A stretch of 11,961 nt of DNA. It comes from Acidobacteriota bacterium. Its GTDB lineage: Bacteria > Acidobacteriota > Terriglobia > Terriglobales > Acidobacteriaceae. Where the stretch lies: contig JAEYQK010000052.1 of assembly GCA_023410055.1 (NCBI GenBank), forward strand, positions 1 through 11,961. Direction: 5' to 3'. The notes below the pieces were generated by a model, which saw only the letters and a program-made list of their open reading frames with translations, searched no databases and was not told the origin of the DNA. The translations under genes and the position numbers were made by a program. Shown one piece after another: positions 1 to 6,619 of the stretch (the stretch's first letter is position 1; the number at the start of each line of letters is the position of its first letter).

Positions 1-103
1 ACTATGCACCTCCCGTTCCTCTGTAGCGTCATACAACGCATGGCACTCGCAGCCGGGCAAGCCTGGCAGCATTGCCGTATGGCCGGATCTGTTGGGAGAG
101 ATT
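1..103. other. Left-edge non-coding stretch
   Basis: This is the sequence downstream of the acyl-CoA ligase stop codon. I see no convincing gene, and no intrinsic terminator with a T-tract on the minus strand. A purine-rich GGGAGG (minus strand, about positions 9-14) could be the ribosome-binding site of a leftward gene that starts just outside the window, but no start codon is visible. Confidence 0.4.
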
Positions 104-1831
104 TCAAGCAGCTTCGCTCTTGAAATCTTCCTCCCAGAACTCTCCTGCACGTCGCGAGCCAAGTCCGCGTGGTTCCTGCTCAATCGCGCGCAGTTCCACT
201 CGCCTTATCTTTCCGGAAATCGTTTTCGGTAGCTCTGAAAATTCGATACGCCTGATGCGTTTGTACGGGCCGAGGCGTCCACGGATAAAGGTGAAAATGT
301 CTTTTGCAGTCTCTGACGACGCCTGCACGCCCGGTTTCAGCACGATGAATGCCTTAGGCACATTCCAGCGAATCGCATCCGGACTCGGCACCACCGCCGC
401 TTCGGCAACGCAATCATGTTCGATCAGCGCGCTCTCTAGCTCGAATGGGCTCAACCGATAATCCGAAGACTTGAACACATCGTCAGCACGGCCAATGTAG
501 GTGTAGTAGCCGTCCTGATCGCGATGCGCGACATCTCCCGTGCGATAGTAGCCGCCCTCCATCACTTGCTCGGTCTTCCGCGGATCGTCCAGATAGCCGA
601 CCATCAGGCTCGTCGGCCGTGGGTCGAGCTTCAGGCAGATTTCGCCGTCATCCGACTCGTTGCCATCCGGATCGAGCAGCACGACGTGGTGTCCCGGCGA
701 AGGCTTGCCCACTGCTCCCGGCTTGACCCGTTCGCCGGGAAAGTTCCCCAGAAGCAGCACATTCTCGGTCTGGCCGAAGCCGTCACGAATCGTGATTCCC
801 CAGGCATCGCGTACTTTCTGGATAATTTCGGGATTCAACGGTTCGCCTGCCCCTGCCAGTTCGCGAATTTGCACCGGATACGATTTCAAGTCCTCGAGCA
901 CGAGCATGCGCCAGACCGTCGGAGGCGCGCACAGCGTCGTCACACCGCAACGCGCGATCTCCCCCAGCGTCTTCTTCGCCTCGAACCGTCCATAGTTGTG
1001 CACGAAAATCGTCGCCCCGGCATTCCACGGCGCAAAGAAGCTGCTCCACGCGTGCTTGGCCCATCCCGGCGAACTAATGTTGAAGTGAACGTCGTCGGGC
1101 CGGATGCCAATCCAGTACATGGTGACAAGGTGCCCCACCGGGTAGCTCTGGTGCGTGTGCAGCACGAGCTTCGGAAAAGCGGTCGTCCCCGAGGTGAAGT
1201 AGAGCAGGAACGGATCCGTCGCGAGCGTTTCGCCATCAGGGAAATACGTCGGCGACTCGCTGTACGCATCCTCGTAGCGTAGCCACCCATTCGTCTCTCC
1301 ACCAACCGTGATCCCCGTGTACTCGAACTCATTCTTAAGGTCCGCAAACTTCTGGACACCCCCGGAAATCGCGATCACATGGTGCGCCTTCCCGCGCGTG
1401 AGCCGGTCGCGAAGATCGTCGACCGTCAGCAAGGTTGCCGCCGGGATCACCACCGCTCCCAGTTTCATCGCGGCCAGCATGATCTCCCAGATGGCAACAT
1501 TGTTGGGCAACATGACCACGATTCGATCACCGCGTTTTACGTCATGCCTGCGAAGGAAGTTCGCGACCTGATTCGAGCGGCGCGACAGATCGGCAAAGCT
1601 CAGGGTCGTGTCAGCGCCCGCCTCATCCACGATGCGGAGTGCGCTCTTGTTCGTCGTGCGGGCAAGATCGTCGAAGTAGTCAAGGGCCCAATTGAACCGA
1701 TCGAGTTTGGGCCAGCGAAATTCGCGGTAGGCCTTTTCGTAATCGTCGTGATTAGCGAGCAGAAACTCGCGCGCGGAGAGAAACGCCTTCAGACCATCGA
1801 TGTGAGCAGAGTGAGCAGGATACGCGTTCAT
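104..1831 (-). CDS. AMP-forming acyl-CoA synthetase (medium-chain/benzoate-CoA ligase-like)
   Basis: Adenylate-forming enzyme that should activate a carboxylic acid with ATP and couple it to coenzyme A in the cytoplasm; the exact acid cannot be read from sequence. The 575-residue protein has the whole ANL fold: P-loop FTSGTTAFPK (about 212-221), GFGQTEN (351-357), the YYRTGD hinge region (428-433), KSSDYRLSPFE (454-464), and C-terminal PKTISGKIRR with the catalytic lysine at about 541. The conserved SSPGWAKHAW stretch (253-262) resembles bacterial ACSM/benzoate-CoA ligase relatives. The P-loop has Ala where many members have Gly; I recall this in the same subfamily, so I do not read it as damage. 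The start is placed at the ATG preceded by AGGAGG, 5 nt away. An upstream ATG would add 10 residues but lacks such a site. It is the last gene of the argS-ADA-ligase run, 75 bp after the deaminase stop. Confidence 0.9.
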   Translation of the reverse strand: MNAYPAHSAHIDGLKAFLSAREFLLANHDDYEKAYREFRWPKLDRFNWALDYFDDLARTTNKSALRIVDEAGADTTLSFADLSRRSNQVANFLRRHDVKRGDRIVVMLPNNVAIWEIMLAAMKLGAVVIPAATLLTVDDLRDRLTRGKAHHVIAISGGVQKFADLKNEFEYTGITVGGETNGWLRYEDAYSESPTYFPDGETLATDPFLLYFTSGTTAFPKLVLHTHQSYPVGHLVTMYWIGIRPDDVHFNISSPGWAKHAWSSFFAPWNAGATIFVHNYGRFEAKKTLGEIARCGVTTLCAPPTVWRMLVLEDLKSYPVQIRELAGAGEPLNPEIIQKVRDAWGITIRDGFGQTENVLLLGNFPGERVKPGAVGKPSPGHHVVLLDPDGNESDDGEICLKLDPRPTSLMVGYLDDPRKTEQVMEGGYYRTGDVAHRDQDGYYTYIGRADDVFKSSDYRLSPFELESALIEHDCVAEAAVVPSPDAIRWNVPKAFIVLKPGVQASSETAKDIFTFIRGRLGPYKRIRRIEFSELPKTISGKIRRVELRAIEQEPRGLGSRRAGEFWEEDFKSEAA

Positions 1832-1836
1832 GCCAT

Positions 1837-1842
1837 CCTCCT
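1837..1842 (-). promoter_or_regulatory. Ribosome-binding site deciding the acyl-CoA ligase start
   Basis: Minus-strand AGGAGG lies 5 nt before the ATG at 1831. This fixes the start ten codons downstream of the longest possible reading frame. Confidence 0.8.
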
Positions 1843-1906
1843 GGCCCAACGTTGGACACATTGTAGGCCACTTCAGGACCGCGCGCCGTAGGATGGCAGA
1901 AGATGT

Positions 1907-2905
1907 CTAGACCGGGTACTCAGAAACCTGGTATTCAGAAACCAGTCGCTCCCGCAGAATACCTTTGACCGCTTCTTCCGCGAAGGCTGCCTCGAGAGCT
2001 TGAAGATTGCAGTTCAACAAATGCTCCTTCGTCCAGCCAAACTGCTGCTGCAGTTTGGCGTATTCCTCGCTCAGGCTAACATTCGATACCGTGCGGGCAT
2101 CCGTGTTGATTCCAAGCGATACTCCCGCCGCATAAAGTTCGCTCACCGGATGCGTAGCATATGACTCGGTAACGTTCGTCTGCACGTTGCTCGTCGGGCA
2201 GACTTCCAGGTGGATGTGGCTACGCTTGAGGTGCTCCACCAGCGCCGGGTCCTCTGTGCTCCGCACTCCATGGCCAATGCGGTTCGGATGCAAATAGCGC
2301 AATGTGTTCCACACACTTTCCGGACCGCAAGCCTCGCCCGCATGAGACGTGCGCGGCAGATCGTGATCGATCGCGTACTGGAATGCCGGGATATGCGCGT
2401 CCAGTGGGAATCCCGCCTCGTCCCCCGCCAGGTCGAGCGCCACGACCCGACGACCGCGAAATTGCTGCACCAACTTCGCCGTTACAAGACTCTGCTCCCT
2501 CGAGTAATGCCGGAGGGTACAAAGGATAATCCCAGCCTCGATCCCGGTTTCCGCGACGGCCTCAGCAGTTGCTGCGTCGACTGCGGCCACAATCTCTTCG
2601 GGCGAAAGACCGCCTTCCACATGCAACAGAGGCGCGAAGCGCACTTCTGCGTAAATCACGTTGTCGCGACGCAATTGCTGGAACAGATCCAGAGTGACAA
2701 GCCGAAGCGCACGCTTTGACTGCATCAACTGCACCGCTTGCGGCGGACACGTCAGGTACTCCGCAAGATCTTTGCACTTCTTCGGCGCTATGAAATCGCG
2801 CTCAAACTCCTCCAGCGTGATTCCCGGGCGAAGAACGGAAACCACCTCGAAGCTGAGCGAACAATCGAGGTGTAAGTGCAGTTCGATCTTGGGCAGATGA
2901 TTCAT
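1907..2905 (-). CDS. add: Adenosine deaminase-family hydrolase
   Basis: Member of the adenosine/AMP deaminase amidohydrolase family, expected to hydrolyse adenosine (or a related adenine nucleoside) to inosine and ammonia in purine salvage. The metal and catalytic residues are present: His10 and His12 in ELHLHLD, His188 and Glu191 in SHAGEA, His212 in RIGHGV, and Asp269 in GINTDAR; the substrate-side CPTSNVQTN motif (236-244) is also there. Length, 332 residues, is usual. Two departures from the textbook enzyme: Cys15 replaces the glycine of HLDG, and the second Asp of the TDD motif is Ala270 followed by Arg. A TD-x-R form is known to me from actinobacterial ADA. Adenine deaminase or aminodeoxyfutalosine deaminase activity cannot be excluded. 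The C-terminus ends in a duplicated VSEYQ/VSEYP. ATG start with no strong ribosome-binding site, 40 bp after argS, so probably cotranscribed with it. Confidence 0.88.
   Translation of the reverse strand: MNHLPKIELHLHLDCSLSFEVVSVLRPGITLEEFERDFIAPKKCKDLAEYLTCPPQAVQLMQSKRALRLVTLDLFQQLRRDNVIYAEVRFAPLLHVEGGLSPEEIVAAVDAATAEAVAETGIEAGIILCTLRHYSREQSLVTAKLVQQFRGRRVVALDLAGDEAGFPLDAHIPAFQYAIDHDLPRTSHAGEACGPESVWNTLRYLHPNRIGHGVRSTEDPALVEHLKRSHIHLEVCPTSNVQTNVTESYATHPVSELYAAGVSLGINTDARTVSNVSLSEEYAKLQQQFGWTKEHLLNCNLQALEAAFAEEAVKGILRERLVSEYQVSEYPV
1911..1943. repeat. 15-bp tandem duplication at the deaminase C-terminus
   Basis: The sequence repeats with a 15-bp period over about 33 bp, with two mismatches. 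It encodes VSEYQ then VSEYP on the minus strand at the extreme C-terminus of the deaminase. Being a multiple of three, it keeps the frame. Confidence 0.85.
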
Positions 2906-2945
2906 ACGCGTTCGATAATGGCTCGGTCGCCAGATGGCCCGATTT

Positions 2946-5006
2946 CTACATCACGTTCGGCACTTCAATCCCCATCACGGCCAGCACGCGAATAAGCTCT
3001 CTCCGCACAACTGCCGCCGTGGCCAGCAGGAACTTCTTCCGATCTTCATCGGCCTCGGTCAGAATGTGGTGCCGGTGATAGAAGTTGTTGAACATCTGCG
3101 CCAGCGCAAAGGCGTGCTTCGCCGCAAACGCCGGCTCTGTCGTCGCAATGCACTGCTCGATCACCAACGATGTCTTCGAGGCCGCCAGCCAGAGCTCCCA
3201 GATTTCGTCGCCCACGCCATCTGGAGCCGACAGGTATTTTTCAAAATCAGGCTGATACCCCAGCGTCTCTTCAGGCGTGATTCCGGCCTTGCGGAAGATG
3301 TTGGTCGCCCTCACCACGGCGTACTGCGCGTAAGGACCCGTTTCACCCTCGAAGCTCAGCGCCTCCTTGAAATCAAAGGCGATGACTGAGTTCTTCGTGA
3401 ACTTCAGCATGAAGTACCGCAGTGCGCCGATCGCGATTTTGGTAGCGATGTCGTTCCGCTCCGCCAACGTCAGGTCAGGGTGCCGCGCATCGACCTCCTT
3501 CAGCGCCGAGTCGATTAGCTTGTCCATCAGGTCGTCGGCCTTCACGCCGAACCCGCGCCGTCCGCTGACCTCGATGTAGCTTTTGCCCCACTCATCTTCC
3601 GAAAGCGTGTAGCCCAGCTCCGACGCACACCTGGGCGTCAGCGCCACCATTTCGTAGCTGAAATGCGTGTAGTGGTTCGCCTGATCGGAAAACCCAAGTT
3701 CGCGGATCGCATCTACCACCGTGTTTTGTGGCTCCGCCTGTCGCGCGTCGATCACGTTATAAATCGCCCACACGCCGCCAAAATGGGGATGCTCTTGGTG
3801 CCCCCCGTTCGCGGAGCTAACGTGGGCTTGGCAATCTTCTTTCGCCGAAATCCACACCTCGTGCCCATTCGGATACTCGTAGAACCTGCAATACCCAAAA
3901 TCCCGTCCGAGCAGCCCGAATTTCCATAGGTGATACGCAATGTCTTTACCGACATATCCCACCGTGCCATTCGAGCGCACGATGATTTTTAAATCATCTT
4001 CCGTCAGCTCCGCTTTCGGCTTGCCGAGTGCGGAAGGACGCAGCATCACCCAGCATCCTTTGTTCTTCCCTTCATTCTCGAAGAACAGAACGCCCTTCTC
4101 TTTCATCTGCTGAAACGCGAACTCCCAGAATTTCAGGCTCAGGATCTCGCTCTCACGCGGCAGAAAGTCGTACTCGATTTTCAGTCGGTCCATCGTCTCC
4201 AAATGCCGCTTCAGAACCGCCGTCGAAATCAGCTCAGCAATTTCCGAGAGTTCGTTTCCCCCATGCTCGATCGCATGCAGCGTCTCGCCGCGTTTGGCCA
4301 GGTTCGCCTTGTCCTGCTCATACCAGCTCGACGTTCGCGCATAGAGATCCCAGCACAAGAAATCGAACTTCGGCGTGGTCTCAATCAGCTGCTGAATCTC
4401 GGCCTTCGACTTCTTCTCCAGATGAACGAACCCAACCACGACGTCCGCAACCTGTACGCCCGTATTGTCGATATAGTTCTGCACATCGACCGGATATCCC
4501 GCCGAACGCAGCAATCGCACGAACGTGTCGCCCAGGATCGAGTTCCGCAGATGTCCAATATGCGCGGCCTTGTTGGGATTGATACTCGTATGCTCAACCA
4601 GGATCTTCTGCCCAGCCCGCTCCGGCCTCGTAGCGCCGGACTCCAGTCCGGCTGGTGCCCCGTTCAAGCCCTCTTTTGGCTTGAGCGGGGTTGCGAGCGC
4701 AGAGGTTTCCGTCAGAGCGGCCGCCGCCACACCTCTCTTCACCCGAGCATTGATGTAACCCGCGCCCGCAACCTCCAGCTTCTCGAAGCCGTCGATCTCG
4801 CCGACCCCACTCACAATCTCTTCGGCGATCTTTCGCGGAGCCTTCCTCAGTTTCTTAGCCAGCTCAAACGACAGCGGCAGCGCGTACTCGCCCATCTCCA
4901 CCTTGGGCGGCTGCTCGGCAACTATGTTGGCAAGTTCAATGTCATACTGACGGCGCAAAAATCCGCGCACACTTTCAATCAGGCGCTGCTGCAGCTGGCT
5001 ATACAA
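2946..5006 (-). CDS. argS: Arginyl-tRNA synthetase with repeat-derived insertion
   Basis: Class I aminoacyl-tRNA synthetase that charges tRNA-Arg with arginine. The 686-residue protein has the N-terminal additional (tRNA-recognition) domain at about 1-90, the signature SINPNKAAHIGHLRN (141-155) with HIGH at 149-152, the catalytic stretch IIVRSNGTVGYVGKDIAYH (341-359), a degenerate KMSK equivalent EVSGRRG (479-485, normal for ArgRS), and a C-terminal DALR anticodon-binding domain from about 550 to VPNVM. It is roughly 100 residues longer than the usual 550-590. Part of the excess is residues 106-126, which are encoded by two adjacent palindromes in the linker between the N-terminal domain and the catalytic core. 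Another long segment (about 365-415) sits inside the core and may be a lineage feature. The start is TTG: an in-frame TAG lies two codons upstream, AGAGGT is 7 nt before it, and the first ATG (residue 38) would delete much of the N-terminal domain. First gene of the leftward operon. Confidence 0.95.
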   Translation of the reverse strand: MYSQLQQRLIESVRGFLRRQYDIELANIVAEQPPKVEMGEYALPLSFELAKKLRKAPRKIAEEIVSGVGEIDGFEKLEVAGAGYINARVKRGVAAAALTETSALATPLKPKEGLNGAPAGLESGATRPERAGQKILVEHTSINPNKAAHIGHLRNSILGDTFVRLLRSAGYPVDVQNYIDNTGVQVADVVVGFVHLEKKSKAEIQQLIETTPKFDFLCWDLYARTSSWYEQDKANLAKRGETLHAIEHGGNELSEIAELISTAVLKRHLETMDRLKIEYDFLPRESEILSLKFWEFAFQQMKEKGVLFFENEGKNKGCWVMLRPSALGKPKAELTEDDLKIIVRSNGTVGYVGKDIAYHLWKFGLLGRDFGYCRFYEYPNGHEVWISAKEDCQAHVSSANGGHQEHPHFGGVWAIYNVIDARQAEPQNTVVDAIRELGFSDQANHYTHFSYEMVALTPRCASELGYTLSEDEWGKSYIEVSGRRGFGVKADDLMDKLIDSALKEVDARHPDLTLAERNDIATKIAIGALRYFMLKFTKNSVIAFDFKEALSFEGETGPYAQYAVVRATNIFRKAGITPEETLGYQPDFEKYLSAPDGVGDEIWELWLAASKTSLVIEQCIATTEPAFAAKHAFALAQMFNNFYHRHHILTEADEDRKKFLLATAAVVRRELIRVLAVMGIEVPNVM
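4630..4652 (+). repeat. 23-bp palindromic element, copy 1 (inside argS)
   Basis: GTAGCG followed by arms CCGGACT and AGTCCGG around a CC loop, then C. It is identical to the copy in larC at 5510-5532. It lies in the opposite sense to argS, where it encodes AGLESGAT (residues 119-126), and it keeps the frame. Confidence 0.93.
4658..4690. repeat. Second palindrome in argS, 13-bp stem
   Basis: Arms 4658-4670 (CCCCGTTCAAGCC) and 4678-4690 (GGCTTGAGCGGGG) pair over 13 positions with one G-T wobble around a 7-nt loop. It lies 5 bp from the 23-bp element and encodes argS residues 106-117 (about TPLKPKEGLNGA). It appears to be a different repeat family placed next to the first. Confidence 0.85.
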
Positions 5007-5013
5007 TTTCTAA

Positions 5014-5019
5014 ACCTCT
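5014..5019 (-). promoter_or_regulatory. Ribosome-binding site of argS supporting the TTG start
   Basis: Minus-strand AGAGGT lies 7 nt before the TTG codon at 5006. With the in-frame TAG immediately upstream it leaves TTG as the only sensible start for a full-length protein. Confidence 0.7.
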
Positions 5020-5023
5020 GTTG

Positions 5024-5110
5024 GCCACGGATTCACACAGATGTACACGGATTCCGAAGATCTTGCTTGTCTATTTTCTTGATCCGTGAGTATCCGTGAA
5101 AACCCGTGGC
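5024..5110. repeat. Long imperfect inverted repeat in the argS 5' leader
   Basis: Two arms of about 30 nt, beginning GCCACGG (5024) and ending CCGTGGC (5110), each carrying repeated CACGGAT-like units. Read as argS leader RNA I can pair about 25 positions: a 7-bp base, a 4-bp run, a U-U mismatch, two further 7-bp runs separated by a 3-nt internal loop, and a roughly 27-nt apical loop. It ends 4 nt upstream of the argS ribosome-binding site. I associate this CCACGGAT-type repeat with dispersed intergenic repeats of environmental bacteria, from memory only. Confidence 0.8.
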
Positions 5111-5145
5111 TTCTTGATTTGTCCTAAGATACTGAAGAAAAAGCG

Positions 5146-5154
5146 ATTATAACA
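5146..5154 (-). promoter_or_regulatory. Extended -10 promoter for the argS operon
   Basis: On the minus strand the sequence reads TGTTATAAT: a perfect TATAAT preceded by the extended -10 TG. No good -35 box is found at 16-18 bp, as is usual for extended -10 promoters. Transcription would start near 5139, giving a leader of about 133 nt that contains the long hairpin. Confidence 0.65.
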
Positions 5155-5174
5155 AAGCAAACTGCTGGTTCCGT

Positions 5175-5203
5175 TTGACCTCAGCCCATCGCTTTCCTAT
5201 GAT
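5175..5203 (+). promoter_or_regulatory. Sigma70-type promoter for larC-metG
   Basis: TTGACC (5175-5180), a 17-bp spacer, then TATGAT (5198-5203): five of six consensus bases in each box with optimal spacing. Predicted start near 5210, about 24 nt before the larC ATG. It is back to back with the argS promoter. Confidence 0.7.
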
Positions 5204-5233
5204 GAGGGTTTCGGCAGTCATTCAAGATCACTA

Positions 5234-6619
5234 ATGCGCATAGCCTATCTAGACTGTTTCTCCGGCATCAGCGGCGACATGTTCCTCGGCGCTCTGGTCG
5301 ACGCTGGCGTGTCTTCCGAGCTGCTCGAGAAGACCGTCGCGGATCTCAACCTCGGAGCCCGCCTCGAAATCACGAGCGTCAATCGCAGCGGCATCACGGC
5401 CACAAAAGTCGACGTCATCGTCAACGGCGAAATAGACATGCCGCGCGAAGAGTTTCACGCGGCAAAGATGCACGCGCACAAACACGAGTCTCACGCGCAC
5501 GATCACGAAGTAGCGCCGGACTCCAGTCCGGCGGGGCACCACCATGAGCATAGTCACGAGCACGAACATCACGATCATGCCCATCCACACGCCCACGGCC
5601 GTAGCCTGAAAGACATTCGCCACATCATCTCGCATGCGAACATCAGCGCAACGGCCAAGCAACGCGCCACCGCAATCTTTGAAGCCCTCGGACGCGCCGA
5701 ATCCAAGATTCACAACGTCGATCTGGATACGATCCACTTCCACGAAGTCGGCTCTGTTGACGCCATCGTTGATATCGTCTGTGCCGCCGTTGGCAGCGAT
5801 TCCCTCGCCGTCGACCGCTGGATATGCTCGCCGCTCAACGTTGGCGGAGGCACCGTCGTCTGCGCCCACGGCACCTTTCCGATTCCCGCACCAGCAACTG
5901 TTGAGCTATTGAAATCGCGCAACGCCCCGATCTACTCATCGGGAATCCAGAAGGAGCTCGTGACTCCGACAGGCGCCGCCATCATCAGCGTTCTCGCCGA
6001 CGAATTCTCCCCGTTCCCCGCGATCTCTGTCCAGACCACGGGCTACGGTGCCGGTTACCGCGATATCGAGAAGCACGCCAACGTCCTCCGCCTCACCATC
6101 GGCGAAGCCGTCCCTGCTTCGTTTGCGTCCTCCGCGTCCTTCGCGTTTAAAGCTTCGGACGTTTCCACTGAGACGGTTTCCGTCCTCCAGGCCACGCTCG
6201 ATGACATGACTCCCGAACTCTTCGGCAGCTTCATCGACCAGGCACTTGCCGCGGGAGCACTCGACGCCTACATCGTTCCCGTGCAGATGAAGAAAAGCCG
6301 TCCCGGCATGCTGCTCAGCGTACTGTGCCGCACCGAGGACCGCGACCGCATCGCACAACTCATCTTCACCGAGACCACGACCATCGGCCTGCGTATCCGC
6401 GACGAGCAACGTTACGTTCTCCCACGCCGCATCGTTTCCGTCCAGACACCCTGGGGTGACGTTCGCCTTAAGCTAGCAACACTCGACGGCACCGTCGCGA
6501 ACTGCGCGCCCGAATACGAAGACTGCCGCCGCCTTGCGGCCCAACATAAAATTCCGCTCAAGCAAGTGATGCAGGAAGCCATCCGCATCTATCTTTCGGA
6601 TCAACATCATCATGGATAA
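5234..6619 (+). CDS. larC: LarC, nickel insertion protein for the NPN cofactor
   Basis: LarC inserts nickel, CTP-dependently, into pyridinium-3,5-bisthiocarboxylate mononucleotide to make the nickel-pincer cofactor of lactate racemase and other LarA-type enzymes. The 461-residue protein begins with the family hallmark MRIAYLDCFSGISGDM, continues with HFHEVGSVDAIVDI (168-181), LNVGGGTV (201-208) and TPTGAA (244-249), and ends with the C-terminal nickel-chelatase half including LDDMTPELFG (322-331). It is a single frame, unlike the frameshifted larC1/larC2 of Lactobacillus. A very His-rich loop spans about 75-122 (probable nickel binding), and the protein ends in HHHG. Two repeat-derived stretches interrupt it: residues 93-100 inside the His-rich loop, and about 294-308 in the linker between halves. 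No strong ribosome-binding site precedes the ATG. The stop overlaps metG by 8 bp. No larA, larB or larE is in view, so the client enzyme is unknown. Confidence 0.93.
   Translation: MRIAYLDCFSGISGDMFLGALVDAGVSSELLEKTVADLNLGARLEITSVNRSGITATKVDVIVNGEIDMPREEFHAAKMHAHKHESHAHDHEVAPDSSPAGHHHEHSHEHEHHDHAHPHAHGRSLKDIRHIISHANISATAKQRATAIFEALGRAESKIHNVDLDTIHFHEVGSVDAIVDIVCAAVGSDSLAVDRWICSPLNVGGGTVVCAHGTFPIPAPATVELLKSRNAPIYSSGIQKELVTPTGAAIISVLADEFSPFPAISVQTTGYGAGYRDIEKHANVLRLTIGEAVPASFASSASFAFKASDVSTETVSVLQATLDDMTPELFGSFIDQALAAGALDAYIVPVQMKKSRPGMLLSVLCRTEDRDRIAQLIFTETTTIGLRIRDEQRYVLPRRIVSVQTPWGDVRLKLATLDGTVANCAPEYEDCRRLAAQHKIPLKQVMQEAIRIYLSDQHHHG
5510..5532 (+). repeat. 23-bp palindromic element, copy 2 (inside larC)
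   Basis: Identical over all 23 bp to the argS copy. It starts on a codon boundary and encodes VAPDSSPA (residues 93-100), which splits the His-rich loop in two. The 9 bases after it (GGGGCACCA) are the exact reverse complement of the 9 bases after the argS copy (TGGTGCCCC). Confidence 0.93.
6115..6155. repeat. Low-complexity GCGTCC-type repeat inside larC
   Basis: A stretch with tandem units close to TGCGTCCTC/CGCGTCCTT/CGCGTTTA, followed by AAGCTT. It encodes a Ser/Ala/Phe run (about residues 294-308) between the conserved VLRLTIGE and TVSVLQATLDDM segments. It resembles a dispersed non-coding repeat I recall from soil bacteria; that comparison is from memory. Confidence 0.55.

Noticed and set aside
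524..1282. Plus-strand open frame antisense to the acyl-CoA ligase
   Set aside because: Arg/His-rich shadow sequence with no motif; the ligase on the other strand has all family motifs.
1832..1861. Ten-residue longer start for the acyl-CoA ligase
   Set aside because: The inner ATG has an AGGAGG at ideal distance; the outer one has none.
4203..5099. Long plus-strand open frame antisense to argS
   Set aside because: A shadow of argS; no family resemblance and no ribosome-binding site, and it runs through the argS leader hairpin.
5020..5139. T-box or other known riboswitch in the argS leader
   Set aside because: I see no T-box sequence or antiterminator-terminator pair; the structure is better explained as an inverted-repeat element.
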